DNA of 64,000 bases from Mastigocoleus testarum BC008 (GTDB lineage Bacteria; Cyanobacteriota; Cyanobacteriia; Cyanobacteriales; Nostocaceae): positions 184,176 through 248,175 of the forward strand of contig NZ_LMTZ01000118.1 in the NCBI RefSeq assembly GCF_001456025.1. The letters are read 5' to 3'. Position numbers and translations under genes: made by a program. The notes beneath the pieces are model-generated. The model was not told where the DNA came from, made no database searches, and saw only the letters and a program-made list of their open reading frames with translations. This document shows positions 17,392 to 25,424 of the stretch, piece by piece (positions within the stretch are counted from its first letter, which is position 1; each line of letters begins with the position of its first letter).

Positions 17392-18285
17392 TTAACTACT
17401 AGACCTTTTTACTTGAGAAATCGCTAACTCCATCGCTCGCTGTACTGTAGTTTCCGATTCCTGAGTTAATGCGTTTTGCAAAGGTTCTAAAACGCTATCT
17501 TTAGGAGGAGCTGTTTCGCTAGTTCCTATCTTCATCAATGCTAAAGCAGCTGATTTACGACTTTCTCCGCTAGAGTAACCCAATAACTCAACTAATTTGG
17601 GAATGGCTGGTTGATAAGCTAAATTACCTAAAACTGCAGCAGCTTCACAACGTACAGTTTCGTCGCTGTCATTAAGAGCATTAACTAAAGTTTCAAATGC
17701 TTGTTCTTCGGGACTGTCTTGGGCTACTTTAGCGATCGCACCCACTACCGCAGCCCGAACAACTGGGGATTCTGAGGAGATTTCCTTATATAAAAATTCT
17801 TTTGCTTCTACCCCAATAAATGCTAAAGCCCAAGCTGCATGACCTTTGGTGCTTTCAGGATGTTCTGGGGAAGCTAAAATTTTCAGTAAGGCTGGTACCG
17901 CAGCTTCTCCTGTTCTCGCTAAGGCTCCCACAGATGAACCTTTGACCACCGTGTCTTCATCGGTCAACAAGGCATTAATTAAGTGGGGAACTGCTTCGGG
18001 GTCAGCAATTAAAGTCAGGGTTTTTGCAGCCGCACGACGTACTACTACATTGGGATGATGAGCTAAAGCCTCTAATAACTGGGGAACAGCAGGTTTACCC
18101 ACTTGTCCTAATGAATCAGCGAAGCCCAGTCTGGTCATACCTCGGGAATCCCCTAAACATTCAATCATTTGTTGTATGACTTGCCGATCGCTTTTATCAA
18201 AGGTATTGAGGCTTAGTTGTTCCCTGACGGTCTGGAGTAAAGTGTCGGTTTCAACAACTGTGAGTGGGGTTTCAAAGTTGAGCAT
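17392..18285 (-). CDS. cpeF: Phycoerythrobilin lyase CpeF (MpeV/MpeU-like HEAT protein)
   Basis: A 297-residue HEAT-repeat protein of the E/F-type bilin lyase clan. Repeats such as GKPAVPQLLEALAHHPNVVV, VPHLINALLTDEDTVVKGSS and ETVRCEAAAVLGNLAYQPAI run through the whole length. Size and position in the cpe cluster match CpeF, the lyase known to form the doubly linked phycoerythrobilin on CpeB Cys48/Cys59. Both cysteines are present in the CpeB here. It is the last gene of the minus-strand series cpeB-cpeA-cpeY-cpeZ-(73 aa)-cpeF, 84 bp after its neighbour. MpeU/MpeV-type members are close relatives, but no phycoerythrin II is seen. Confidence 0.75.
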   Translation of the reverse strand: MLNFETPLTVVETDTLLQTVREQLSLNTFDKSDRQVIQQMIECLGDSRGMTRLGFADSLGQVGKPAVPQLLEALAHHPNVVVRRAAAKTLTLIADPEAVPHLINALLTDEDTVVKGSSVGALARTGEAAVPALLKILASPEHPESTKGHAAWALAFIGVEAKEFLYKEISSESPVVRAAVVGAIAKVAQDSPEEQAFETLVNALNDSDETVRCEAAAVLGNLAYQPAIPKLVELLGYSSGESRKSAALALMKIGTSETAPPKDSVLEPLQNALTQESETTVQRAMELAISQVKRSSS

Positions 18286-18369
18286 CGAGATAAATTAATT
18301 CTTGTTAAATGCACTAAAGCACTGAGTAGGAACTCTTGAAAAGGAAGTATTTTCTCTGGAAAGATATTC

Positions 18370-18591
18370 CTATTTACTGCTGGTGAGACTAGTGTGTAGT
18401 TCTCGCCATTCTTGAAGTTTGGCATCTATTTCTGCCAATTGAGGTTCTAGTTGAGTCATTGTATGGGACTTTGACATTTTTGCTTTTTGCGCTGCTGCTA
18501 AGGTTTCATTAACTAAACGTTCCCGATATGTTTCTAGTTCTTTAATTACTTCTGCTAGCTCTTCGGCATTTATTTGTCCTGCTTCAGCCAT
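18370..18591 (-). CDS. Small coiled-coil protein of the phycoerythrin cluster, function unknown
   Basis: A 73-residue, charged, probably helical protein (INAEELAEVIKELETYRERL, then QLEPQLAEIDAKLQEWRELH). Two heptad-like segments suggest a helical hairpin or coiled coil. It has a GGAG ribosome-binding site and lies between cpeZ and cpeF in the same direction with short gaps, so it is likely part of the transcript. I do not recognise a function; its place suggests a helper in phycoerythrin assembly. Confidence 0.7.
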   Translation of the reverse strand: MAEAGQINAEELAEVIKELETYRERLVNETLAAAQKAKMSKSHTMTQLEPQLAEIDAKLQEWRELHTSLTSSK

Positions 18592-18682
18592 CTTTTTATT
18601 TCTCCAACTGTATTAGTTTTCTCATTTTCTGCTATTTTCTTGAAGTCCTGCTGAGCTAATTTAGCTTTCTGACAGTTAAACT

Positions 18683-19300
18683 TTATGGTGCTTTACCTCT
18701 TTGAAAATTTATTACCATGTCCAAACGAGATAAAGCACTGGTAGCCGATTCCCTTACATAGGTGTCAGTTGACTCGTCGTTAATTAATTCAGTAAGAACT
18801 TCTGTAGAGCGCTTATCTGGAATTGAACCCAGAGCATTCACAATTGCCACAGCCAGCCCTAAGTTTTCTGTACTTTTGAGAGTTTCAAATAAAATATCTA
18901 GAGATGGGGGACCAACTACCCCTAAAGCCATAACAGAAGCAATGTGAACTACCGGATTAGGATCTTCCATCGCCATCTTTAATCCCTGCATTCCATTTTC
19001 TGGGAAAGGAACGTCGGGATGAATAGAAGCAACTTGGGCGAGAGCCTTCGCGCAACTAGCTTTTATTGTAACGTTATCATTATTGAGCAATGAATCTACT
19101 AGGGGAGGTATAGAATCTGCACCAATGAACCCTAGTGCTTTTACTGCTGCTCTGCGATAAGTGACATCTTCTGCTCCTAAAATTCCCATGAGGCGAGTTA
19201 TGGTTTGCTCGTCATAAGTTTCAGCAATGTCAACCATCGCCCTTTCTCTGAGGTTGGGATTGGGATGCTTTAGTTGTTCAAATAGTTGTTCGCTGGGCAT
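18683..19300 (-). CDS. cpeZ: Phycoerythrin lyase subunit/chaperone CpeZ
   Basis: A 205-residue HEAT-repeat protein that starts MPSEQLFEQLKHPNPNLRER and carries repeats DSIPPLVDSLLNNDNVTIKA and DPNPVVHIASVMALGVVGPP. Length, order after cpeY and repeat pattern match CpeZ, known to act with the CpeY lyase on CpeA and to help fold phycoerythrin subunits. It lies 134 bp after cpeY; the gap is filled with heptanucleotide repeats. Confidence 0.85.
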   Translation of the reverse strand: MPSEQLFEQLKHPNPNLRERAMVDIAETYDEQTITRLMGILGAEDVTYRRAAVKALGFIGADSIPPLVDSLLNNDNVTIKASCAKALAQVASIHPDVPFPENGMQGLKMAMEDPNPVVHIASVMALGVVGPPSLDILFETLKSTENLGLAVAIVNALGSIPDKRSTEVLTELINDESTDTYVRESATSALSRLDMVINFQRGKAP

Positions 19301-19337
19301 AAAAAGTAAATTATATAGACTTTGGGTTGTTGGTTAT

Positions 19338-19438
19338 TAAATTACTGTTTCTTATTTATCACTTATTACTTGTTACTCATTACTGTGCGCTAACATTACT
19401 TATTACTCATTACTTATTACTTGTTACTCATTACTTAC
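19338..19438. repeat. Heptanucleotide short tandem repeat between cpeY and cpeZ
   Basis: Units of the CATTACT/TATTACT type fill the gap and reach the stop codon of cpeY (19435-19437). One interruption (GTGCGCTAA) splits the array. Confidence 0.8.
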
Positions 19439-20709
19439 AGCAAAGCTGTCTGTGAAGCTTTAGCAGCAATTAACGGATCGCTATCGTTGGCAATTATAGA
19501 ATGAGAACTATAATCTCCTAGTTTTTCTAAAGCTATTAAAGTTGCATATTTCAAATCCCAAATATTTGTTTCTAAACTGGCTTTAAGTTCGGGAATTGCT
19601 CGTTTATCGCCGATTTCTCCCAAAGCGATCGCAGCAGCAGCGCGAGATTTTTGAAATTGGGGCAAAGGATTTTTTAGTGCGGACATTAATAGATCGTAAG
19701 CAGGAGCATGTTTCAGCCAACCAAATAATTTCATCACATGGTAATGCGCTCCATAGTCGTTATGTGCTTCTTCCTCGTAAGTATCAAATAAAGCCTGAGG
19801 AGTTTCGTCCTGATATGTTTCTAACAGAGTTTTAATTGCAAGATAGCAACGACCAAAGTCTGTTTGATAAAGTTCTTGGATCGCAAAAGCTAGACTTGGG
19901 GTTTGGTCATATTCATGGACAAAATCAAGGTCATTGGGGTGATCCCGTAACACTTGCTCTAAATAAGGTTGAATTTGCCCAAAAGTTAGATTTCCTTTTT
20001 TTATCCCTGAGTATCCGATTAAACGAATCGCCCGCAATCGAAACACCAGAGAAACAGGACAGCGAGCAATTTGTGGAATTGCTGGATCGTAATCGCAATC
20101 TATTAAATCTTGAATACAACCCCTTCGTGCATTTACACTAGAATGTTGTAAAAATTCTACCACCTTTCCCATCTCTGTGTCGTCTCCACTCAGGCGGCAG
20201 ATGGCTGCAATTGCAGCACTAGCAATTGGTGGATCTTCATGTTCTGTGAAGGGATGCAGGCGAGAAAGAGCTTTTTGATAATTTAACTTAGTGAGAATAT
20301 GTATGATTGTGCGATAAAGTTGCCCCGGTCTTTCTAAAACTTGAGCAACTTCTTCTAAAATATCTTCTTCTTGAGTGCCAAATTCCCCGATCGCCCAAAC
20401 AGCATTTTCTACTGTATAGCAATCTTCGTCCTTCAAACATTTACGAATTATCGGCAAAGCTTGTTTTGCTTGTAACCTTCCTAAGGTTTCCACTGCTTTG
20501 CGTCGTACTATGCGGTTGTCCAGGGAGGAATCAGTATTTTCAACCGCTCGTATTAATGCATTAATACTATCATCTGTAGGAAAGTTGACTAAGTGAGCGG
20601 CTGCAGTGTAACGAGAGTTTCCTGCATCTGCTTCGTCTTTAGGAGCATCTAAAAGAGCGATGGCTTCTTGTTCTGTCAGGTTAAAGAGATTGAAAAAGCG
20701 TTTATCCAT
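19435..20709 (-). CDS. cpeY: Phycoerythrobilin lyase CpeY
   Basis: A 424-residue HEAT-repeat E/F-type lyase, starting MDKRFFNLFNLTEQEAIALL. The segments NRIVRRKAVETLGRL and DCYTVENAVWAIGEFG, and the C-terminal QFQKSRAAAAIALGEIGDKR repeat, are characteristic. CpeY is known to attach phycoerythrobilin to CpeA Cys82, helped by CpeZ; that Cys is present in the CpeA here. The gene lies downstream of cpeBA on the same strand, as in Fremyella-type clusters. The length equals that of known CpeY proteins. Confidence 0.87.
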   Translation of the reverse strand: MDKRFFNLFNLTEQEAIALLDAPKDEADAGNSRYTAAAHLVNFPTDDSINALIRAVENTDSSLDNRIVRRKAVETLGRLQAKQALPIIRKCLKDEDCYTVENAVWAIGEFGTQEEDILEEVAQVLERPGQLYRTIIHILTKLNYQKALSRLHPFTEHEDPPIASAAIAAICRLSGDDTEMGKVVEFLQHSSVNARRGCIQDLIDCDYDPAIPQIARCPVSLVFRLRAIRLIGYSGIKKGNLTFGQIQPYLEQVLRDHPNDLDFVHEYDQTPSLAFAIQELYQTDFGRCYLAIKTLLETYQDETPQALFDTYEEEAHNDYGAHYHVMKLFGWLKHAPAYDLLMSALKNPLPQFQKSRAAAAIALGEIGDKRAIPELKASLETNIWDLKYATLIALEKLGDYSSHSIIANDSDPLIAAKASQTALL

Positions 20710-20729
20710 GCACTCAATCTTATATCAAT

Positions 20730-20800
20730 CCATTTATCTTCAAATATTTTAATCTTCAAACTTGAATCTTCAAACTTTAACCTTCAAACTTTAATTTTTC
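20730..20800. repeat. 14-nt tandem repeat between cpeA and cpeY
   Basis: Four to five units of about 14 bp with the core ATCTTCAAACTT lie just upstream of the cpeY start. They fall in the cpeA-cpeY gap, where transcript processing or attenuation could set the ratio of structural to lyase expression. That role is a guess. Confidence 0.6.
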
Positions 20801-20934
20801 GATATAAAGACCAACTGGGGACTCCTAGAGAAATACCCAACCAAAACCGGCAAAGCACTTTACTAAGAATCCCCAGATCTGAAGGTTTTAAGTCTTAATC
20901 AGCAATATCAAGAACTTTGAAGCTACCCTATCTA

Positions 20935-21429
20935 CTAAGATAAGGAGTTAATTACATAGTCTAGAAGAGCATTGTACTCTGTTAATGCTTGGCTAGACAT
21001 ATCACGAGGAGCGCAACCACGGTTACGAGCGAATGATAATGCTTCTACGTAAGGAGCGGTAGGCAGGCTCAAGGAACGATATACTTCACGCTGACCAGCA
21101 ATTCCCCACTCATCAACGGGACCAGTACCACCAACAACTAAGCAGTATTGGATTAAACGTAGGTAGTGTTTGATGTCACGTTGACACTTAGCTTTGAAGG
21201 TATCGGTGGAATTAGCTTCACCAGAGTTGTTCAAGTAAGGATACTTCTTGATACAAGCGTCATAAGCTTCTTTAGCAACGTTGTCAAGGTTGCTTCCGAG
21301 CTTTTCAGCAGCTTCTAGACGAGCAGTTGCACGTTGGATGCTACCTTGAACGGATTCTAGATCAGAACTGCTGGGAAAACGACCTGCAGCATCTGCCGCA
21401 GTAATAACTGTGCTAAGAACGGATTTCAT
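20935..21429 (-). CDS. cpeA: C-phycoerythrin alpha subunit
   Basis: A 164-residue phycobiliprotein, essentially full-length CpeA: MKSVLSTVITAADAAGRFPS at the start, bilin sites Cys82 (FKAKCQRD) and Cys139 (ARNRGCAPRDMS), and the usual C-terminus ALTEYNALLDYVINSLS. Each Cys would carry phycoerythrobilin. It pairs with CpeB to form the rod hexamers of the phycobilisome. It lies 96 bp after cpeB on the same strand. Confidence 0.96.
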   Translation of the reverse strand: MKSVLSTVITAADAAGRFPSSSDLESVQGSIQRATARLEAAEKLGSNLDNVAKEAYDACIKKYPYLNNSGEANSTDTFKAKCQRDIKHYLRLIQYCLVVGGTGPVDEWGIAGQREVYRSLSLPTAPYVEALSFARNRGCAPRDMSSQALTEYNALLDYVINSLS

Positions 21430-21525
21430 GTTTTTACTATCTCCAGGTTAACTTTGATCGAGTGTTTATTTCTGTACTATTGCCTAAAAGCTTCGTTACT
21501 AAGAGTCTTAGAATTTTGTTAGTAA

Positions 21526-22080
21526 TTAGCTTAGAGCAGCAATAACGCGATCGAAGTAGCCAGATGCTTCAGCAACTAAGCTAGCGCAGCGATCCTCTGT
21601 CACAGGAGCTCCCATTTTACGCAGTTTTGAACCAGCAAATTCTTCGCTAGGAGTATCTTTGATGTGAGCAGCAGCTTGAGCCTTCATGATTTGGACAGCA
21701 CGAACTGTAGAAGTGGTAGGTACTCCCAAAGCAGAGTAGGTTTCTTTCAAACCGTTCAAGCAACGATCGTCTAGAACAGAAGCATCACCAGCTAATAGAG
21801 CATAGGTAACGTAGCGGAGGATGATTTCTGCATCACGTAAACAAGCAGCCATACGGCGGTTAGGGTAGCAATTACCACCTGCTTGAATCAAACCTTGGTT
21901 TTCGCAGATCATTCCAGCGACAGCATCAGAAACCATACAGCTAGCGTTGCTAGCAATTGCGTTTACAGCATCAAGGCGTCTGTTACCGGAAGCGATGAAA
22001 GCTTTTAGAGCATCGATATCACCAACAGGTGAGGTGCTAGCATCTGACGTAACTACGGCTCTAGAAAATGCGTCGAGCAT
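21526..22080 (-). CDS. cpeB: C-phycoerythrin beta subunit
   Basis: A 184-residue protein starting MLDAFSRAVVTSDASTSPVG. All four bilin cysteines are in place: Cys48 and Cys59 for the doubly linked bilin, Cys80 (RRMAACLRDAE) and Cys165 (TEDRCASLV). An AGGAGAG ribosome-binding site precedes the ATG. It heads the cpeBA series; the 163 bp upstream, before the pentapeptide-repeat gene's end, should hold the main cpe promoter. Linker genes cpeC, cpeD and cpeE and the activator gene cpeR are not in this window. Confidence 0.97.
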   Translation of the reverse strand: MLDAFSRAVVTSDASTSPVGDIDALKAFIASGNRRLDAVNAIASNASCMVSDAVAGMICENQGLIQAGGNCYPNRRMAACLRDAEIILRYVTYALLAGDASVLDDRCLNGLKETYSALGVPTTSTVRAVQIMKAQAAAHIKDTPSEEFAGSKLRKMGAPVTEDRCASLVAEASGYFDRVIAALS

Positions 22081-22243
22081 TGAACTCTCCTGAAATTTTA
22101 CTTATACGAAAATAACTTTCTTATGTGGTTCGTTACTCTCTGAGTGACCAACCAAGTTTTAAGATAATCGTTAAGGGTTACTTGAATCTCATTTCTGAGA
22201 TAGAAAGTAATAATCTGTAACTTTTATCTAGACTCTGTTAAAT

Positions 22244-23038
22244 TTACGATCTGGCTTGACAACCTAGGCTATCGCCTGTATTACAGCGAGTGAAGGCATT
22301 CCATTGTCCTAATTCTTCGCCCGGACGACTGCAGAGCATGGCTCGCGTTTCTTCACTAATACCTTGAGCTTTTGTAAAATCAGCGCCGGAAATATTTTGC
22401 ACTTGCTCGAAATTCGCATCTGTCAAATCAGCAGCGCGGAAATCTACTCCCTGTAATTCAGTTCCAATGAAACGAGCTTTACGTAAATAAGCTCCGGTGA
22501 ATAAAGCTCCTTGTAAGTTAGCTCCACTTAGAGCAGCATCTTCTAAGTTAGCTCCCCGCAGATCTGTACCGCTGAGGTAAGCTCCCCGGAGATTAGCGCC
22601 TCTCAAATCTGCATTTTTCAGGTTAGCAGTATTAAGAAATACTCCATTCAAGTTTGCTTTTGGTCCAATTGCGCCAGAATTTCTGTAGTCAAATCCCTCT
22701 ACCCATTGAGTTTGGGAGTCGTAGCGGGCGAGTTGCAGTTTTGCACCTTCCAATTGGGCTTCAGTTAGACAGCACCCTTCCAAATTAGATCTGAATAAGT
22801 AACTTTCTGCTAAATTCGCTCCTGTTAGGTTAGCACCACTGAGGTTAGCCCCGCGCAAATCAGCATTTTTAAGGTTTGCACCGCTCAGATTCGTCTGACT
22901 TAAATTTGCACCGATCAGGTTGGTGCTACTAAAATCAATTCCTGACAAATCCATTTCACTGAAGTTAATTCCCTGCAGGTTAGTTTTGGCAAAACTTTTT
23001 TTTTCTTGGAGTGCTTGTAATATTTCGTTAGAGATCAT
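22244..23038 (-). CDS. Pentapeptide-repeat protein
   Basis: A 264-residue protein made mainly of A(D/N)LxG-type pentapeptides (ANLSQTNLSGANLKNADLRG...), in two blocks of about 90 residues separated by a non-repeat segment around residues 95-125 (RYDSQTQWVEGFDYRNSGAI). Each block would form a right-handed quadrilateral beta-helix. The last 35 residues are Cys-containing and non-repetitive. No membrane segment is seen. It lies upstream of cpeB on the same strand, so it could be co-transcribed with the phycoerythrin genes; function unknown. Confidence 0.85.
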   Translation of the reverse strand: MISNEILQALQEKKSFAKTNLQGINFSEMDLSGIDFSSTNLIGANLSQTNLSGANLKNADLRGANLSGANLTGANLAESYLFRSNLEGCCLTEAQLEGAKLQLARYDSQTQWVEGFDYRNSGAIGPKANLNGVFLNTANLKNADLRGANLRGAYLSGTDLRGANLEDAALSGANLQGALFTGAYLRKARFIGTELQGVDFRAADLTDANFEQVQNISGADFTKAQGISEETRAMLCSRPGEELGQWNAFTRCNTGDSLGCQARS

Positions 23039-23076
23039 AAATAATTCAAAAGTTAAAAGTCATTAGTGGATTGCAC

Positions 23077-23183
23077 ACGTCTGACGACGTAAGCACAGCC
23101 AGAGGCTTTGCCGTCGCCGGATCCGTAAGGTGACGTAGTCATAGGCTCTGCCGCAAGGCTTAACCGTAGGTAGCGCAGCTGTA
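23077..23183. repeat. GC-rich dispersed repeat, copy 1
   Basis: A roughly 105-bp segment (CGTCTGACGACGTAAGC ... GGATCCGTAAGGTGACG ... CGGCAAGGCTT-like end) that recurs in the same orientation at 45049-45140 with an internal 14-bp difference. It lies between the pentapeptide gene and cpeS; the rest of the 23039-23397 gap shows no gene. Confidence 0.75.
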
Positions 23184-23397
23184 GCGTGTCCTTAGGACAT
23201 AAGTCAAAATATGACTTGCGGACAAGATGAGATAAATACCTCATTTGCGAGAAAACTACTTTTAGAGTATTGTCTGTTTACTGTTCCCCGTTCCCTGTTC
23301 CCTGTATTCCTTAAAAATCTAAGAAACATTATCATGCTATATGGTGGGTATTGCTTGCCATAAAAGAAATAATTGGGTTTTGAGGGAGAAATTAAGA

Positions 23398-23988
23398 ATG
23401 TCAGTGACACCACCAATGACAATGATGGATTTTTTTCGTAAAAGTGAGGGGACTTGGTTCTCTCAAAGAGCAGTGCATAACTTTGCTGCAGTTGCGGATG
23501 AATCCGGGGAATCAAATCTGATTGTTCAAGTTTTAGATCGACAGGAACCCAGTGTTTTAGAAATCGCCTCAAAAGAAGGGATTGACCCAGCTTCAGTTGC
23601 TGGAGGTGCAAAGTTTTCATGGCAAGGAAATCTTAAAGATGGGGAACCCAATCCTAATTATGCGGCAATACTTGTAGATGTTCCTAACCCTGATAATCCC
23701 CGTTGTGGTAAATTTTTCCGCAATCAAGGTTACGTTGAAGGTATTCCAGTAGTAGGAATTTATAGTTTTGCGGAAGATGGAGTATTGACCATTGATACAG
23801 AATATGAAAAAAATCAGGGTCAAGAACGTTGTTGGTTCGTGACGGATGATTTTCGCGTGCGGGTAAGCACGGTTAAGTTGATGAATGGAGTCAATTTCAT
23901 GACTTATTCTTCTGAACGTCGTTGTATTTTACCTTCTCAACTCGATGAAATGGTAGAAAAGAACCGACAGAGGGCTTTAACTGCATAA
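23398..23988 (+). CDS. cpeS: Phycoerythrobilin lyase CpeS
   Basis: A 196-residue protein of the CpcS/CpeS lipocalin-like family: MMDFFRKSEGTWFSQRAVHN at the start, DVPNPDNPRCGKFFRNQGYV in the middle and ERCWFVTDDFRVRVSTVKLM. The FRKSEGxWFSQR start is typical of true CpeS, known to attach phycoerythrobilin to CpeB Cys80. The ATG at 23398 is chosen over an in-frame ATG at 23341 because it follows a GAGGGAG ribosome-binding sequence and matches the family N-terminus. It is transcribed away from the cpeBA series and converges with cpeT. Confidence 0.85.
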   Translation: MSVTPPMTMMDFFRKSEGTWFSQRAVHNFAAVADESGESNLIVQVLDRQEPSVLEIASKEGIDPASVAGGAKFSWQGNLKDGEPNPNYAAILVDVPNPDNPRCGKFFRNQGYVEGIPVVGIYSFAEDGVLTIDTEYEKNQGQERCWFVTDDFRVRVSTVKLMNGVNFMTYSSERRCILPSQLDEMVEKNRQRALTA

Positions 23989-23995
23989 TTGGTAA

Positions 23996-24064
23996 TGAAT
24001 GGGTAATTGGTAATTGGTAATGGGTAATTGGTAATGGGTAATTGGTAATGGGTAATTGGTAATT
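23996..24064. repeat. Heptanucleotide short tandem repeat between cpeS and cpeT
   Basis: About nine units alternating GTAATTG and GTAATGG fill the convergent gap downstream of cpeS. Confidence 0.85.
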
Positions 24065-24139
24065 GCTAAGAGTTAAGTAGGGTGTCTTAGCTTTAAGTTA
24101 TTTTCATCTAGTAAAGTTGTAGCCTCGATGTAAGGTCCA

Positions 24140-24745
24140 TCAACTAGATATAGATGTGTTTACTGTTGGTAATTCATCAGCAAAACTTTGACGCTTTTCA
24201 AATTTTAGGGGTCCATGTTCTGACCCCCAAACCTGTTCGTGGGTATTAATATCCATACCTCGATCTAAACTCATCCAAGTTGTTTCCGTCACTTCAACTT
24301 CACTAATTAAATAAGTTGATTTTCCGTACTTTTCAATTAAACATTTATTTCCTTCTACACCCCCTCGAAATAAATTCCCTTCCCATCTAAAAACCATCGA
24401 GCAATTATGACGGCGCTCTATTTTATCGGGAGATATGGTTTTTAAAATATCTAAATTATGTCCTGCACCGGCGTAAAGATAAGCATCTTGTAAACTATAG
24501 TTTTCAATATAAATTTCTTCTCCCCGACCCACTACCCGATGAATTCCTTGACGGTAAGGAGTCCATAGATCGTAGTCATATGTTTGTTCGGAATAAAACC
24601 CAATTCCTTCAAAAAATTCAAACGGTAAAGGACGGAAAAAAATCCGAATATGAGCAAAATTTTTCGTATCGGCAAAAGATTGTTTGTAATTACTAAAATC
24701 TCCAGCCATCCAACTGGCTAATTTCATCATTAAGGAATCACTCAT
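24140..24745 (-). CDS. cpeT: CpeT-type phycobiliprotein lyase
   Basis: A 201-residue protein of the CpeT/CpcT family (DUF1001). Signatures include LASWMAGDFSNYKQSFADTK, IFFRPLPFEFFEGIGFYSEQ with the YDYDLWTPYRQGIHRV segment, and CSMVFRWEGNLFRGGVEGNK with the Cys typical of the group. CpcT/CpeT lyases act on the beta-subunit Cys near position 153-165; here that is CpeB Cys165. The start overlaps the end of the upstream CpcS-family gene by four bases (ATGA), so the two are translated together. Since phycocyanin genes are not in view, CpeT is preferred to CpcT by context. Confidence 0.82.
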   Translation of the reverse strand: MSDSLMMKLASWMAGDFSNYKQSFADTKNFAHIRIFFRPLPFEFFEGIGFYSEQTYDYDLWTPYRQGIHRVVGRGEEIYIENYSLQDAYLYAGAGHNLDILKTISPDKIERRHNCSMVFRWEGNLFRGGVEGNKCLIEKYGKSTYLISEVEVTETTWMSLDRGMDINTHEQVWGSEHGPLKFEKRQSFADELPTVNTSISS

Positions 24746-25281
24746 GATTTTTTCTCGTTTAAGGAACGGATTTCTGAAGAAAAAGAAGCGGTAACAACTC
24801 CGGAACCCGCACTAGTTTTAATTAAAGAAACTCGAAAGCGAACATTATCCCCACAAAACCAAATTTTCTCCTCAGCCATTGCTCGGTCGTAAGGGGTTAA
24901 TAAACTAAAAACTCCTTCTTCATTGATTTGATAATTACCTACGGAAGGAATTGTTTCCGCATATCCTCTATCCCGCAATAATTTACCTTTTTGGGGTTCA
25001 TTAGGATCGGGAATGGGAACAAGAATAGTTGTCCCCTGGGAAATTTCTTCTTCTTCCCAGTCAGATTCTCCTTCCCAAGTCATGCGAAAAGGATCGGTTG
25101 CTAATTCAGGAGCGATTTCGTAAGACTTGCACAAAGCAATAACGTCTGCATCGTCAGATGCTAAAGGAACAATATCAATTGTGGAAATCACTTGTTCGAA
25201 GTGAGCAAAAGCTAAATGATGAGCACTACGCTGCGATCGCCATCTACCGAGAGAAAGTTGTACAAATTTTGTAATATCCAT
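24742..25281 (-). CDS. CpcS-family phycobiliprotein lyase, CpcU/CpeU-like
   Basis: A 179-residue member of the CpcS lipocalin-like lyase family: MDITKFVQLSLGRWRSQRSA with HHLAFAHFEQV, then PDPNEPQKGKLLRDRGYAET and EEKIWFCGDNVRFRVSLIKT. The FVQLSLGRWRSQRS start resembles CpcU/CpeU rather than CpcS or CpeS proper. It forms a two-gene operon with cpeT through an ATGA overlap. CpcU works with CpcS in some species; the role of CpeU is less defined. No stress on a specific target Cys is justified. Confidence 0.7.
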   Translation of the reverse strand: MDITKFVQLSLGRWRSQRSAHHLAFAHFEQVISTIDIVPLASDDADVIALCKSYEIAPELATDPFRMTWEGESDWEEEEISQGTTILVPIPDPNEPQKGKLLRDRGYAETIPSVGNYQINEEGVFSLLTPYDRAMAEEKIWFCGDNVRFRVSLIKTSAGSGVVTASFSSEIRSLNEKKS

Positions 25282-25379
25282 TCTGAAATTCTATATCTAG
25301 TAATGAAGGCAGACAAATATCACTACTGTACTACCTTTAGCTGGTATGGTTTAACCTACAGAGTTTGAAAACCGTACTT

Positions 25380-25424
25380 TACCCCCATTACCAATTACCC
25401 ATTACCAATTACCCAATCCCCATC
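25380..25424. repeat. Short heptanucleotide tandem repeat beside the argC stop codon
   Basis: Five units of the CCATTAC/CAATTAC type end at the argC stop codon (TGA, 25423-25425 on the complementary strand). Confidence 0.75.

Noticed and set aside
23053..23620. Two minus-strand frames upstream of and antisense to cpeS
   Set aside because: They cover the GC-rich dispersed repeat and the antisense strand of cpeS; no coding signature.
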